Shown piece after piece: positions 8,231 through 16,680 of a stretch of 64,000 nucleotides of DNA (within the stretch, counting starts at the first letter, position 1; each line of letters starts with the position of its first letter). The notes under the pieces were generated by a model that saw only the letters and a list, made by a program, of their open reading frames with translations, made no database searches and was not told where the DNA came from. The stretch is from Chroococcus sp. FPU101. Its GTDB lineage: Bacteria > Cyanobacteriota > Cyanobacteriia > Cyanobacteriales > Microcystaceae. The position numbers and the translations under genes are program-made. The stretch is from the NCBI RefSeq assembly GCF_017312365.1, contig NZ_BLJI01000018.1, forward strand, positions 1-64,000. Reading direction: 5' to 3'.

Positions 8231-8250
8231 AGACGCGTTAGATCGCGTCT
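8231..8250. terminator. Hairpin between GNAT gene and tpiA
   Basis: AGACGCG at 8231-8237 pairs perfectly with CGCGTCT at 8244-8250 in the short gap between two convergent genes. AGACGCG-type palindromes are commonly scattered in cyanobacterial genomes. Bidirectional termination is inferred from position. Confidence 0.6.
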
Positions 8251-8257
8251 CTACCAA

Positions 8258-8983
8258 CTACTTAAAATTAGCAATACGAGCGAATCCTGCGGGATCTAAA
8301 CTAGCACCACCAACCAAAACGCCATCAATTTCGGGCTGCTGCATTAACTCATCAATATTATCAGCTTTGACAGAACCACCATATTGAATCGATATATCTT
8401 TATTATCCAATTGTTGACGGATTAAACCCACAACTCGGTTAGCTTCCGATGATTCACAAGTTGCCCCAGTTCCGATTGCCCAAATTGGTTCGTAGGCAAT
8501 TACAATATTATTTTGGTCAACATCGACCATCCCGCGTTTAATTTGATTAATAATCACGGATTCGGTTTCGCCTGCATTTCGTTGTCCTTTTGATTCACCA
8601 ACACAGAGAATCGGTGTTAAACCCGATCTTTGTGCCGATAACAGACGTAAATTAGCCGTTTCATCCGTTTCACTAAAATACTGACGACGCTCACTATGTC
8701 CGACAATCACATAATGGACACCCAATTCGGTCAGCATAGCACCCGAAATTTCTCCTGTATAGGCTCCTTGTTTTTCCCAGTGAATATTCTGCGCCCCTAA
8801 GCGAATCTGACTACCATGTAAAAGTTGAGACATCATCGAAAGGCACGTAAACGGCGCACATAAAACAATTTCTCTCGTGTCGTCTATTTCTTCTAGTTTC
8901 GACTTAAATAGTTGCAGGAACTCTAGCGCATCTGCCTGAGTTTTGTGCATTTTCCAGTTACCAGCAATAATATTTTTTCGCAC
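8258..8983 (-). CDS. tpiA: Triosephosphate isomerase
   Basis: Interconverts glyceraldehyde 3-phosphate and dihydroxyacetone phosphate in glycolysis and the Calvin cycle (EC 5.3.1.1). The 241 residues are normal for bacteria. The substrate lysine is K11 (GNWKMHKT), the electrophile is H96 (VGHSERR) and the catalytic base is E165 ([11 protein letters not shown]). The phosphate-gripping C-terminal [11 protein letters not shown] and [11 protein letters not shown] are intact. It is monocistronic. The class II aldolase gene, the next Calvin-cycle step, lies about 2.2 kb away on the other strand. Confidence 0.97.
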   Translation of the reverse strand: MRKNIIAGNWKMHKTQADALEFLQLFKSKLEEIDDTREIVLCAPFTCLSMMSQLLHGSQIRLGAQNIHWEKQGAYTGEISGAMLTELGVHYVIVGHSERRQYFSETDETANLRLLSAQRSGLTPILCVGESKGQRNAGETESVIINQIKRGMVDVDQNNIVIAYEPIWAIGTGATCESSEANRVVGLIRQQLDNKDISIQYGGSVKADNIDELMQQPEIDGVLVGGASLDPAGFARIANFK

Positions 8984-9397
8984 AGCTTATTTATGATCTC
9001 TTTTCAATAGATAGCTTGTAAATTTTAGTTTAAGGCTTAGGGGTAATTGATGAAAGAGGCTTATCGCAGTTTCCACTCCTAAGTGTCGAAGTTTCCCCCC
9101 TCCGAGTTCGGTAATCTCCATAGACATTGCTCTTTTATTACTAGCCAAAATCAGAGATGATAGAAGTAACCTTTAAAAAGGTAACTAACTATCATAGCAA
9201 AAATTAAACTATTGTGAACCTTTCGATCCTTGCCAACGTCTAAAGTTATAAGTTAGTCTGGAATAAGTCAAACTCATAATGGCTTCGTATTAATTCAGAT
9301 TTTTCTCAATGCGATAGTACAGTACTGTTTAGAGCTTGAGAAAAATTAAGGATAACGACAGATCTTCTGCGTGTTTGAAGGAGTCACAACTACAAAG
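8984..9397. other. Gap of about 410 bases between divergent tpiA and sigma gene
   Basis: The gap must hold the promoters of both genes. It contains a 5S-like element (9053-9135, listed separately), a short inverted repeat ACCTTT-AA-AAAGGT at 9169-9182 and a CAGTACTG palindrome about 75 bases before the sigma gene. No protein gene is apparent. Confidence 0.4.
9053..9135 (-). other. Possible degenerate 5S-rRNA-like element
   Basis: Read on the minus strand, the segment has three blocks shared with cyanobacterial 5S rRNA, in the same order: TGTCTATGG, CCGAACTC and GAAAC. The plus-strand copies are CCATAGACA at 9118-9126 and GAGTTCGG at 9104-9111. About 27 bases between the first two blocks are missing. 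The ends can pair (AAAGAG 9053-9058 with CTCTTT 9130-9135), and AGTGTC (9082-9087) can pair with GACATT (9123-9128). It may be a 5S fragment, a structured leader or chance. The 5S comparison is from memory. Confidence 0.25.
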
Positions 9398-10384
9398 ATG
9401 CCCACTGCCAAACTCAACCCGAAACAAGCCAATCCGACCCTTTCTGCCGATATGGTGCGTACCTATCTGCATGAAATTGGGAAAGTCCCCTTGCTAACTC
9501 ATGAGCAAGAAATCGTGTATGGCAAGCAAGTTCAAAAGATGATGAGCCTGTTAGAGAAAAAAGAAGAACTAACGACAAAACTCGGAAAAGAACCCAACCA
9601 AACCGAGTGGGCGGAATCTGTTCTTATGAGTGAAGATGAACTTAACAAAGCCATCCACCTAGGAAATCGTGCCAAACGAAAAATGATCGAGGCTAACTTG
9701 CGCTTAGTTGTAGCCATTGCTAAGAAATATCAAAAGCGCAACATGGAATTCTTAGACCTGATCCAAGAAGGTAGTTTAGGATTAGAACGGGGAGTCGAAA
9801 AATTTGACCCGACTAAAGGTTATAAATTCTCCACCTATGCCTATTGGTGGATTCGTCAAGCGATTACTCGTGCGATCGCACAACAAGCGCGGGCGATTCG
9901 TCTTCCAATTCACATCACCGAAAAACTGAACAAAATCAAAAAAACACAGCGAGAATTAGCCCAAAAATTAGGACGCAGTGCCACACCTAGCGAAATTGCT
10001 CAAGCTTTAGACTTAGAACCCTCTCAAATTCGAGAATTCTTAAGCATTGCTCGTCAACCGATTTCATTAGATGTCCGAGTCGGTGATAACCAAGATACTG
10101 AGTTATCGGAACTGCTAGAAGATGAAGGCGTTTCTCCCGATCACTTCATCACTCATGAGATGATGAAACAAGATATTGAGAACCTGTTAGCAGAATTAAC
10201 CCCTCAACAGCGTGAAGTCTTGTCCTTACGATTTGGTTTACGAGATGGCAAAGAACTATCTTTAGCCAAAATCGGACAACAGATGAACATTAGCCGCGAA
10301 AGAGTCCGCCAGTTAGAACACCAAGCCCTTAGTCAATTACGCAGACGGCGTTCTAATGTGAAAGAATATATCGTAGCTAGTTAG
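9398..10384 (+). CDS. Group 2 RNA polymerase sigma factor (SigB/SigD type)
   Basis: A sigma-70 family protein. Region 1.2 is [20 protein letters not shown]. Region 2 contains [26 protein letters not shown] and the -10 reading helix [18 protein letters not shown]. Region 3 contains [13 protein letters not shown]. Region 4.2 is [18 protein letters not shown]. The long acidic N-terminal arm of the principal factor SigA is missing, which places it in group 2, the non-essential stress and nutrient sigmas of cyanobacteria. A GTG at 9371 would add nine residues, but AAGGAG (9378-9383) lies in front of the ATG at 9398, so I prefer that start. A terminator follows directly. Confidence 0.9.
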   Translation: MPTAKLNPKQANPTLSADMVRTYLHEIGKVPLLTHEQEIVYGKQVQKMMSLLEKKEELTTKLGKEPNQTEWAESVLMSEDELNKAIHLGNRAKRKMIEANLRLVVAIAKKYQKRNMEFLDLIQEGSLGLERGVEKFDPTKGYKFSTYAYWWIRQAITRAIAQQARAIRLPIHITEKLNKIKKTQRELAQKLGRSATPSEIAQALDLEPSQIREFLSIARQPISLDVRVGDNQDTELSELLEDEGVSPDHFITHEMMKQDIENLLAELTPQQREVLSLRFGLRDGKELSLAKIGQQMNISRERVRQLEHQALSQLRRRRSNVKEYIVAS

Positions 10385-10400
10385 AGTTAAAAGAGAGTAG

Positions 10401-10437
10401 AAAAACGCGGTAGTCTAGTAAAGGCTACCGTTTTTTA
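10401..10437 (+). terminator. Rho-independent terminator of the sigma gene
   Basis: CGGTAG (10408-10413) pairs with CTACCG (10425-10430), extended by A-T pairs, followed by six T. It ends only seven bases before the cobO start codon. Confidence 0.85.
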
Positions 10438-10444
10438 TTGCTTT

Positions 10445-11053
10445 ATGTCTCAACTCACTCCAGAACAATACAAAGAAAAAATGCAGCGACGCAAGGAAAT
10501 TCAAGAACAGCGTTTGAATGAGCGATCGCATTCTCAGGGCTTAATTATTGTTCATACAGGTGACGGTAAAGGAAAAACCACCGCCGCGTTAGGGATGGTT
10601 GTCCGCTCCCTGGGACACGGATTTAAGTGTGCGATCGTACAATTTATTAAAGGAGCATGGGAACCCGCCGAAAAAGCAATTCTAAGCCAATGGTCAGAAC
10701 AATTGGAATTTCAGGCGATGGGAGAAGGCTTTACGTGGGAAACCCAAGATCGAGACCGAGACATCCAGAAAGCACAAGAAGCATGGCAAAAAGGCTTATC
10801 TTACATCAAAAACCCCGAATATCAACTGATTCTGCTCGACGAAATCAATGTCGCGCTTAAACTCGGATATTTAGAGGCTCAAGAGATTGTAGCGGGACTT
10901 GCTCAAAAACCCGAATCAACCCACGTAATCTTAACAGGTAGAGGCGCACCCCCCGAACTGATCGAAGTTGCCGACTTGGTTACGGAAATGAAACTGATTA
11001 AACATCCTTTTCGAGAGCAAAAAATTAAAGCTCAACCTGGAATCGAATATTAA
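10445..11053 (+). CDS. cobO: Cob(I)alamin adenosyltransferase, CobO/BtuR type
   Basis: Transfers the adenosyl group of ATP to cob(I)alamin or corrinoid precursors to make the coenzyme form (EC 2.5.1.17). It has the family P-loop HTGDGKGKTTAALGM at about 37-51 and LILLDEINVAL, with the usual N-terminal helix TPEQYKEKMQRRKEIQEQRL. The length of 202 residues is normal. No Shine-Dalgarno sequence is visible. The start codon sits just after the sigma-gene terminator, so the gene is either leaderless or depends on read-through. No cobalamin riboswitch is seen. Confidence 0.93.
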   Translation: MSQLTPEQYKEKMQRRKEIQEQRLNERSHSQGLIIVHTGDGKGKTTAALGMVVRSLGHGFKCAIVQFIKGAWEPAEKAILSQWSEQLEFQAMGEGFTWETQDRDRDIQKAQEAWQKGLSYIKNPEYQLILLDEINVALKLGYLEAQEIVAGLAQKPESTHVILTGRGAPPELIEVADLVTEMKLIKHPFREQKIKAQPGIEY

Positions 11054-11135
11054 ATTATTGACAAAAATCACAAAAAATGCTCTAGAAATTAAATCAAAAA
11101 CATCTCAACAAAATGTAAAAACTATCTTAAGATTA

Positions 11136-11165
11136 TCAAATAGGACTTTTGAAAGTCCTATTTGA
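11136..11165. repeat. Perfect 30-bp palindrome
   Basis: TCAAATAGGACTTT (11136-11149) and AAAGTCCTATTTGA (11152-11165) are exact inverted copies around TG. It lies 82 bases after cobO and about 60 before the aldolase start. The AGGACTTTT core recurs at 29285-29304. It could act as a terminator for cobO, though no T tract follows. Confidence 0.8.
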
Positions 11166-11226
11166 GAATAAATTTTCTTAACAGTACACAAACCAATAAA
11201 CCCCAAAAAGTCTTAGGAGGACATCT

Positions 11227-12306
11227 ATGGCGCTCGTACCCATGCGGCTGCTATTGGATCACGCGGCAGAAAATGACTATGGAATTCCTGCTTTTAATGT
11301 AAATAATCTAGAACAAATTATTTCGATTATGCAGGCTGCTACTGAAACCGACAGCCCTGTTATTTTACAAGCTTCTCGTGGCGCACGTTCTTACGCCGGT
11401 GAAAACTTCCTCCGTCACTTAATTTTAGCTGCTGCCGAAACCTATCCCCATATTCCGATTGCGATGCACCAAGATCACGGTAACAGCCCTGCTACCTGTT
11501 ATTCTGCGATCCGCAACGGTTTTACCAGCGTTATGATGGATGGTTCCTTAGAAGCAGATGCCAAAACTCCCGCTAGTTTTGAATATAATGTTAATGTAAC
11601 CGCAGAAGTCGTTAAAGTCGCTCATTCCGTCGGCGCGAGTGTTGAAGGTGAATTAGGTTGTTTAGGTTCACTCGAAACCATGAGTGGTGAAAAAGAAGAT
11701 GGTCACGGTTTTGAAGGAACACTGACTAAAGAGCAACTTCTAACTGATCCTGATCAAGCAGTAGAATTCGTAGAAGCGACTCAAGTAGACGCTTTAGCCG
11801 TAGCCATTGGAACCAGTCACGGTGCTTACAAATTCAGCCGTAAGCCGACAGGTGAGATCCTAGCCATTAGCCGTATCGAAGAAATTCACCGTCGTCTACC
11901 GAATACCCACCTAGTCATGCACGGATCTTCTTCCGTTCCCCAAGAGTGGCTTGAAATGATCAACCAATATGGCGGTCAAATTCGTGAAACCTACGGTGTA
12001 CCCGTTGAAGAAATTCAAAAAGGTATTAAGAGTGGTGTTCGTAAAGTTAATATCGACACCGACAACCGTTTAGCGATTACGGCGGCAATTCGTGAAGCAG
12101 CCTTCAAAGATCCTTCTAACTTTGACCCCCGTCACTTCATGAAGCCTTCGATCAAATACATGAAGCAAGTTTGTGCTGATCGTTATCAAGAGTTCTGGGC
12201 GGCTGGTAATGCAAGCAAGATCAAACAAGTTAGCTTAGATGACTTTGCAGCTAAATACGCTAAAGGTGAACTTTCATCCAGCGCGAAAAAAGCAGTTACC
12301 GCATAA
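11227..12306 (+). CDS. fbaA: Class II fructose-bisphosphate aldolase
   Basis: Zinc-dependent aldolase for fructose 1,6-bisphosphate, and in cyanobacteria also sedoheptulose 1,7-bisphosphate, in glycolysis and the Calvin cycle (EC 4.1.2.13). At 359 residues it is the long class IIA/B type found in cyanobacteria. Metal and catalytic blocks seen are [25 protein letters not shown], the histidine of [19 protein letters not shown] and the phosphate-binding [17 protein letters not shown]. The start is firm: AGGAGGAC lies a few bases before the ATG. Strong start, codon use and terminator fit a highly expressed gene. It is monocistronic. Confidence 0.96.
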   Translation: MALVPMRLLLDHAAENDYGIPAFNVNNLEQIISIMQAATETDSPVILQASRGARSYAGENFLRHLILAAAETYPHIPIAMHQDHGNSPATCYSAIRNGFTSVMMDGSLEADAKTPASFEYNVNVTAEVVKVAHSVGASVEGELGCLGSLETMSGEKEDGHGFEGTLTKEQLLTDPDQAVEFVEATQVDALAVAIGTSHGAYKFSRKPTGEILAISRIEEIHRRLPNTHLVMHGSSSVPQEWLEMINQYGGQIRETYGVPVEEIQKGIKSGVRKVNIDTDNRLAITAAIREAAFKDPSNFDPRHFMKPSIKYMKQVCADRYQEFWAAGNASKIKQVSLDDFAAKYAKGELSSSAKKAVTA

Positions 12307-12332
12307 ACTCAATTAATTTAATCATTTAGCTA

Positions 12333-12357
12333 GGTAGTCTTCGGGCTACCTTTTTTT
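12333..12357 (+). terminator. Rho-independent terminator of the aldolase gene
   Basis: GGTAGT (12333-12338 region) pairs with GCTACC (12345-12350) around TCTTCGG, followed by seven T. Confidence 0.88.
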
Positions 12358-12368
12358 AATCTTATCAG

Positions 12369-12752
12369 CTAAACATAAGAGTATTTGTTGGGTTGAGTAA
12401 TTGCTGTAATCAGCAAATTAAAATCAATTGGTTTAGTAAAAAAGGCTTGAATACCGACTTGTCTAGCTTGTTGTCGGGTCGATTCACGGTCATCATCTGA
12501 ACAAATAATTAGGGGAATTGACGGAGCGATCGCCCGCACTTTTTCGATCCATTCAAAGCCTGTACTATCCCCAAGAGAGATGTTAAGTAGGCATAAATCA
12601 AATAAACTCTTATCAAGAAGTGACAAAGCATCTGTCATTAATTGTGCTGATTTTACATCACATCCCATTAGAGTCAACATAAAAGGGAACAACTCGGACT
12701 CATCTTCTGAGTCATTAACGCATAGAATCCTGATTTTCCTAAAAGAAACCAT
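12369..12752 (-). CDS. Stand-alone receiver domain lacking the phospho-acceptor Asp
   Basis: A 127-residue CheY-like receiver with no output domain. The fold is recognisable: ILCVNDSED at the acidic pocket, LLNISLGDSTGFEWI at strand 3, LIICSDDD at strand 4 and the conserved lysine K107 in FFTKPID. The residue that should be the phosphorylated Asp (LLDxxLP in relatives) is Asn57, and the first pocket Asp is also Asn. It is therefore likely a pseudo-receiver that works by binding rather than by phosphorylation. No histidine kinase is nearby. The divergent Crp/Fnr gene starts 115 bases away and may be functionally linked. Confidence 0.8.
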   Translation of the reverse strand: MVSFRKIRILCVNDSEDESELFPFMLTLMGCDVKSAQLMTDALSLLDKSLFDLCLLNISLGDSTGFEWIEKVRAIAPSIPLIICSDDDRESTRQQARQVGIQAFFTKPIDFNLLITAITQPNKYSYV

Positions 12753-12867
12753 TATTAGATTGACGCTATTCTTTTTCCAACAGTAACTAGCTTACTTAGT
12801 TTAAATAACAGAAGTCAGTTCGTCAGCGAACAGAGTGAAAAAAATAAATTTAGAGTTTTAGGGTACT

Positions 12868-13572
12868 ATGGCTTCAAAAAACTTGATTCTCGATTCGCTA
12901 CCGACAAGTGAGTACGAGTGGCTGCAACCCAAGCTAACAGAAGTTGAATTGCAACAGAGTGATATTCTTTATCAAGCCAGAGAACAGATAAGAAGCGTCT
13001 ATTTTCCGACTACCTGCTTACTGTCTTTAACAAATTCGACCGAAATGGGTGAAATTGTTGAGATAGGAGTAACGAGTAATGAAGGTCTGTCTGGAGTAAC
13101 GCTACTGCTCGGTGAAGACATTTCACCTTGGCGAACTGAAGTTCAAATGTCAGGCAGAGCCTTGAAACTCAAGAGCGAAGATTTTACGACGGCTCTTGAT
13201 CAATTTAAGACTCTACGGCAAAGAGTAGCCGCTTTTAGTTATTTAAAGATGGTGCAACTGAGTCAATCTGCTTTATGCGATCGTTTTCATAGTGTAGAGG
13301 AACGGCTTTGTCGGTGGTTATTAGTCGCACAAGATCACAGCAAGAGATCTGAGTTTTCCTTAACACGGGAAATCTTGGCTGAGATGATCGGTGCAGGTCG
13401 CCCAACCGTTAGCCTAGTGACTGGCACTTTACAATCAGCAGGATTAATCCGTGCCGACCGAGGTAAGATTACAATCCTTAATCGAGAAGGAATGGAAGAT
13501 GCCGCCTGTGAGTGCTACTTTGTGGTTAAAGAAGCGTTAGAGCAATATCTGACCCAAAAAATTAAGCTCTAA
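12868..13572 (+). CDS. Crp/Fnr-family transcriptional regulator
   Basis: A 234-residue protein. Residues about 10-125 form the double-stranded beta-helix domain (SDILYQAREQIRSVYFPTTC; GLSGVTLLLGEDISPWRTEV). Residues about 145-215 form the winged helix (FSLTREILAEMIGAGRPTVS). The Arg-Ser pair that binds the cAMP phosphate in Crp is not seen at the expected place, so cAMP is probably not the ligand. There is no N-terminal Cys cluster as in Fnr. It is close to the small Crp/Fnr proteins abundant in cyanobacteria. The target is unknown. It lies divergent to the pseudo-receiver gene. The ATG has only a weak upstream ribosome site. Confidence 0.85.
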   Translation: MASKNLILDSLPTSEYEWLQPKLTEVELQQSDILYQAREQIRSVYFPTTCLLSLTNSTEMGEIVEIGVTSNEGLSGVTLLLGEDISPWRTEVQMSGRALKLKSEDFTTALDQFKTLRQRVAAFSYLKMVQLSQSALCDRFHSVEERLCRWLLVAQDHSKRSEFSLTREILAEMIGAGRPTVSLVTGTLQSAGLIRADRGKITILNREGMEDAACECYFVVKEALEQYLTQKIKL

Positions 13573-13660
13573 TTTTTTACAAGATTGCTCCAAGACCTGA
13601 ATCGTTTCCATATGGCTCAATGGCGACTGGATAAAGTCGTTAGGATACTATCAAGGTTAG

Positions 13661-14077
13661 CTATTCAGGAATCGTAGATGAATCAATGCGGAACAAAACG
13701 CCTAAATATTCCCGATATCGACAAATTTGCTCACCTCGAACCTCAAAAACAATAGCAGCTTGATTTTGATAGGAATGCCCGTACATCTTCCCTTGAGAGC
13801 GTACCTCAAAAATAACACTTGTTTCATTACTCATCACATTGATCAAAGTAAGAGATAAACCGCCAATAAAAACTTGGTTAGTAACAGAATGAAAAAATGC
13901 AACCGCTTTATCTTTTCCAACATTTTCGCCTTGATAAGCTCCAATAGGAAACCAAAAAGTAAAATCTTCTGAAAGCATTGCCAGAAAAGCAGCCCATTCA
14001 CCTGTTTTTAAGGCATGAGCGAAATATTGAAAGGCTAATTGTGCTGTTTGTAAAGTTTCAGGCGTTGCAGCTTTCAT
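13661..14077 (-). CDS. NTF2-like / SnoaL-like protein
   Basis: A 138-residue protein with the cone-shaped NTF2 pattern: an N-terminal helix pair (AQLAFQYFAHALKTGEWAAF), MLSEDFTFWFPIGAYQGENV, then beta strands ending QICRYREYLG. The family includes polyketide cyclases, isomerases and many proteins of unknown role that bind small hydrophobic molecules. No catalytic residue can be assigned with confidence. It is on the same strand as the pirin gene upstream, separated by 67 bases that contain a hairpin, so co-transcription is uncertain. Confidence 0.7.
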   Translation of the reverse strand: MKAATPETLQTAQLAFQYFAHALKTGEWAAFLAMLSEDFTFWFPIGAYQGENVGKDKAVAFFHSVTNQVFIGGLSLTLINVMSNETSVIFEVRSQGKMYGHSYQNQAAIVFEVRGEQICRYREYLGVLFRIDSSTIPE

Positions 14078-14109
14078 CGGTTAAACCAAGTTTATAATGT
14101 CTATTGAAG

Positions 14110-14135
14110 GTAGGGGTTTGGTGACCAAACCCTTA
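14110..14135. repeat. GGGTTTGG palindrome between genes
   Basis: GGGTTTGG (14114-14121) and CCAAACCC (14125-14132) are exact inverted copies with a TGA centre, flanked by GTAG/TTAC. The same core occurs at 57401-57421 and partly at 54701-54719 and 4918-4940. It follows the pirin gene and may serve as its terminator. Confidence 0.7.
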
Positions 14136-14144
14136 CGAATATAA

Positions 14145-14843
14145 TTAATTCAAATCAAACAACAAAATTTCTGCGTTGTTTTGTGCTGTCAGATTGATTT
14201 CTGATTCATCGCTAATAGCGACTCCATCACCCGCATCTAGAGAAGTACCATTGAGACTGACTTTACCTCTAGCGACTTGTAACCAAGCGTGGCGATTTTC
14301 GGGTAAAGTGTAGGAAATGCGATCGCCTTCTTGCAACATTCCAGCATAGAGATTAACATCTTGTTGTAGCGTTACTGCTCCATTTTTCCCTTCAGGTGCA
14401 GCAATTAATTGTAATTTTCCTGCATTAGCTTCGAGATTAAATTTTTGCTGTTCATAACTTGGTTTAATTCCTTTTTGCTCTGGAATAATCCAAATTTGCA
14501 ATAAATGGACAGCTTCAGTATCTGAGGGATTATATTCACTGTGTAGAATTCCTGTACCCGCGCTCATTTTTTGCACTTCTCCAGGTTGAATAATTGAACC
14601 ATTTCCAATACTGTCTTTATGTTCTACAGCACCTTCTAAAACATAAGTGATAATCTCCATATCTTTGTGTCCATGAGTGCCAAAACCCGCACCTGGAATA
14701 ACTCGATCTTCGTTAATAACACGCAAACTTCTAAACCCCATAAATTGAGGATCTTGATAACTTGCAAAAGAGAATGTATGATAACTATCTAACCAACCAT
14801 GAGCAGCATGACCTCTTTCATTAGCTCTACGAACCGTAATCAT
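14145..14843 (-). CDS. Pirin family protein (YhhW/quercetinase-like bicupin)
   Basis: A pirin-type double cupin. The N-terminal cupin has the metal motif [11 protein letters not shown] with a later GILHSEY, and the block [20 protein letters not shown] is diagnostic of the family. Bacterial members such as YhhW show quercetin 2,3-dioxygenase activity; many act in oxidative or electrophile stress. The C-terminal cupin is shorter and without evident metal ligands. A TTG at 14858 would add five residues, but the ATG at 14843 is the more likely start. The divergent HxlR gene 108 bases away is a common partner of pirin genes and is probably the regulator. Confidence 0.85.
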   Translation of the reverse strand: MITVRRANERGHAAHGWLDSYHTFSFASYQDPQFMGFRSLRVINEDRVIPGAGFGTHGHKDMEIITYVLEGAVEHKDSIGNGSIIQPGEVQKMSAGTGILHSEYNPSDTEAVHLLQIWIIPEQKGIKPSYEQQKFNLEANAGKLQLIAAPEGKNGAVTLQQDVNLYAGMLQEGDRISYTLPENRHAWLQVARGKVSLNGTSLDAGDGVAISDESEINLTAQNNAEILLFDLN

Positions 14844-14906
14844 TCTTCTTGTCCTCAAAAATCATTGATCTTCTCTTATTTCAATTTAAACAAATTCTCT
14901 TTAAAA

Positions 14907-14934
14907 TAGTAAGTACGCACTATCAAGTAAGTTA
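14907..14934. promoter_or_regulatory. Possible HxlR operator in the pirin/hxlR gap
   Basis: TAGTAAGTA at 14907-14915 and AAGTAAGTTA at 14925-14934 are direct repeats 18 bases apart, within the 108-base divergent promoter region. GTAAGTA-like sites next to HxlR genes suggest binding by that protein. This is inferred from position only. Confidence 0.35.
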
Positions 14935-14951
14935 GTTACCTAAAAGATACT

Positions 14952-15299
14952 ATGACTATTCAGAACGAAAGCACAATACTGTCTAAATGTCCTGCTGAAA
15001 TTGCTTTAAAAGTGATTAATGGACGTTGGAAACTTTTAATTTTAAAGGAATTATTTCTTGGTACGAAACGCTTTAATGAACTGCAACGAGCATTATCAGG
15101 GGTTACCCAAAAAGTCTTGACCCAACAATTAAGGGAATTAGAATTAGATGGCATTATCAATCGTACTGTTTATCCAGAAATCCCCCCTAAAGTTGAATAT
15201 TCTCTCACCGCATTGGGAGAAAGCTTAAAACCTTTAACTGAGGTAATGCACAACTGGGGTGTCAATCAATCGAAAGAGAAAGCAAGCATTAATGAATGA
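14952..15299 (+). CDS. HxlR-family transcriptional regulator
   Basis: A 115-residue winged-helix protein of the HxlR/YodB/HypR group. It shows the hallmark N-terminal CPAEIALKVINGRWKLLILK with Cys13, then RFNELQRALSGVTQKVLTQQ as the recognition region and a YSLTALGESL wing. In YodB and HypR the equivalent Cys senses quinones, aldehydes or hypochlorite by disulphide or adduct formation. It is divergent from the pirin gene, so the pair is probably an oxidant or electrophile response unit; that is inference from family and position. Confidence 0.88.
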   Translation: MTIQNESTILSKCPAEIALKVINGRWKLLILKELFLGTKRFNELQRALSGVTQKVLTQQLRELELDGIINRTVYPEIPPKVEYSLTALGESLKPLTEVMHNWGVNQSKEKASINE

Positions 15300-15318
15300 G
15301 ATTCAAATCTCTAACTTT

Positions 15319-16035
15319 TTAAAATGAACGATGAAAATCCCACGGTCTTTTATCATCAGATATTTTTTTAACTAAACAAACATTATTAGGAATCAATTTG
15401 ACCTTTAAATCATTTATTTCAAATGGATTTTGAAGAAATCTTTTTGTAATTATACCTAACTGTGTACTAATTTTTGTTTCTATTTTAACTGGAATTAGTT
15501 CATAGCTTCTATTTCTTAAAACAAAAGATACAACTTTTCTAACACTAGGCATCCAAATGTCATCAAAAGCAATATAACCACCTATAGACAATAAATGATC
15601 AATGTAAAAAAAATCAACTAAAGTATAATCAAATAAATGGTTTCCATCAATGAAAGCAAAATCTATTTTTTCACCTTGTATAAATAACTGTGGTAGAATT
15701 TTATCAGAACGATCTTCAAAAAATCTTAATTTATTTTCTAGATTAGCTCTTTTAATATTAAGTAAACCAATAGATTTCCATTTTTCGGTTTGTTTAGGGT
15801 CGATAGCTGTATGATAGCCTGAACCTGCATCCTGATGCGCTTGACAGATAAATAAGCTAGATAAACCATAAGCCATTCCAATTTCAAGAGTATTTTTAAG
15901 ATTATATTTTTGAATAGTTTCTCTTAAAAAATTTCCGATTGCTAGGGGAGTTGCGGTGGGAAAAGGATCGATTAAATTACCTTCAGTGTCTTCAACACGT
16001 CCTACTGTATAAATTTGCTCTAGTAAAGAATTCAT
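15319..16035 (-). CDS. Class I SAM-dependent methyltransferase (Methyltransf_24 type)
   Basis: A 238-residue Rossmann methyltransferase. Motif I is TLEIGMAYGLSSLFICQA at about 50-67. The second strand acid is in HTAIDPKQ. IDFAFIDGNHLFDYTLVDF corresponds to motif IV, as in O-methyltransferases of the Methyltransf_24 group, followed by GGYIAFDDIWMP. Relatives methylate sugars or small phenolics. The acceptor here is unknown. The codon use is AT-rich even for this window, which might hint at transfer. It is convergent with the HxlR gene and followed by a 217-base gap to queD. Confidence 0.8.
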   Translation of the reverse strand: MNSLLEQIYTVGRVEDTEGNLIDPFPTATPLAIGNFLRETIQKYNLKNTLEIGMAYGLSSLFICQAHQDAGSGYHTAIDPKQTEKWKSIGLLNIKRANLENKLRFFEDRSDKILPQLFIQGEKIDFAFIDGNHLFDYTLVDFFYIDHLLSIGGYIAFDDIWMPSVRKVVSFVLRNRSYELIPVKIETKISTQLGIITKRFLQNPFEINDLKVKLIPNNVCLVKKISDDKRPWDFHRSF

Positions 16036-16252
16036 GGTGACCTTTTTTGAAAAGTAATTAAGTTTATTCTTGAAACATAATAATTGAAGATTATAGCGTT
16101 CTTCAGGTAGGTCAATCTAAAATCCACGTTTAATTAAATAATTTTTATTTTTAGATTAAATCTTATATAGTTTTTAAACATTAATTGAAATAAAAGCTAA
16201 AATAGTGATCGGCTAAAAATACGACCAAGCCGAAAAATGATTATTTTCAGCA

Positions 16253-16627
16253 ATGCACGAATGGATTATTTATAAAGAATTTCGCTTTGAGGCAGCACAC
16301 ACATTACCTCATCATGATGGCAAATGTCGTCGTTTACATGGACATAGTTGGGTAGGAAGAATTTATGTAAAAGGTGATGAGTTAATTACCGAAGGCCCTC
16401 AGCAAGGGATGATTATTGATTATGGAGAAATCAAAAAATATATTCAACCCCTTTTAGAGCAATTTTTAGATCATTACTATTTGAATGAAACAACGGGTTT
16501 AGAAAATCCAACCAGTGAAGCATTAGCGAAGTGGATTTATGAAAAATTAGAGACTTCTAAATTACCTGGTTTATATGCCGTTGAAATTCATGAAACTTGC
16601 ACTTCTGGGTGTATGTATCGTAAATGA
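16253..16627 (+). CDS. queD: 6-carboxy-5,6,7,8-tetrahydropterin synthase
   Basis: A 124-residue member of the PTPS/QueD fold. Zinc ligands are H16 (EAAHTLP), H29 and H31 (RLHGHSW), with catalytic C25 just before (CRRLHGH) and the HETCTSGCMY end. This CxxxHGH arrangement is that of QueD, which turns dihydroneopterin triphosphate into 6-carboxytetrahydropterin for queuosine synthesis (EC 4.1.2.50). Some cyanobacterial homologues make 6-pyruvoyl-tetrahydropterin instead for pterin glycosides. No other queuosine genes are in the window. Confidence 0.87.
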   Translation: MHEWIIYKEFRFEAAHTLPHHDGKCRRLHGHSWVGRIYVKGDELITEGPQQGMIIDYGEIKKYIQPLLEQFLDHYYLNETTGLENPTSEALAKWIYEKLETSKLPGLYAVEIHETCTSGCMYRK

Positions 16628-16680
16628 GTTTAAGGTAGTGAGCTTTTAGAAGATAAATTAGTGATTAAATTAATTCAATG

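Noticed and set aside
9371-9397. GTG at 9371 as sigma-factor start
   Set aside because: No ribosome site precedes it, whereas AAGGAG lies between it and the ATG at 9398.
11054-11226. Cobalamin riboswitch near cobO or the aldolase gene
   Set aside because: No B12-box-like sequence is seen; only the 30-bp palindrome lies here.
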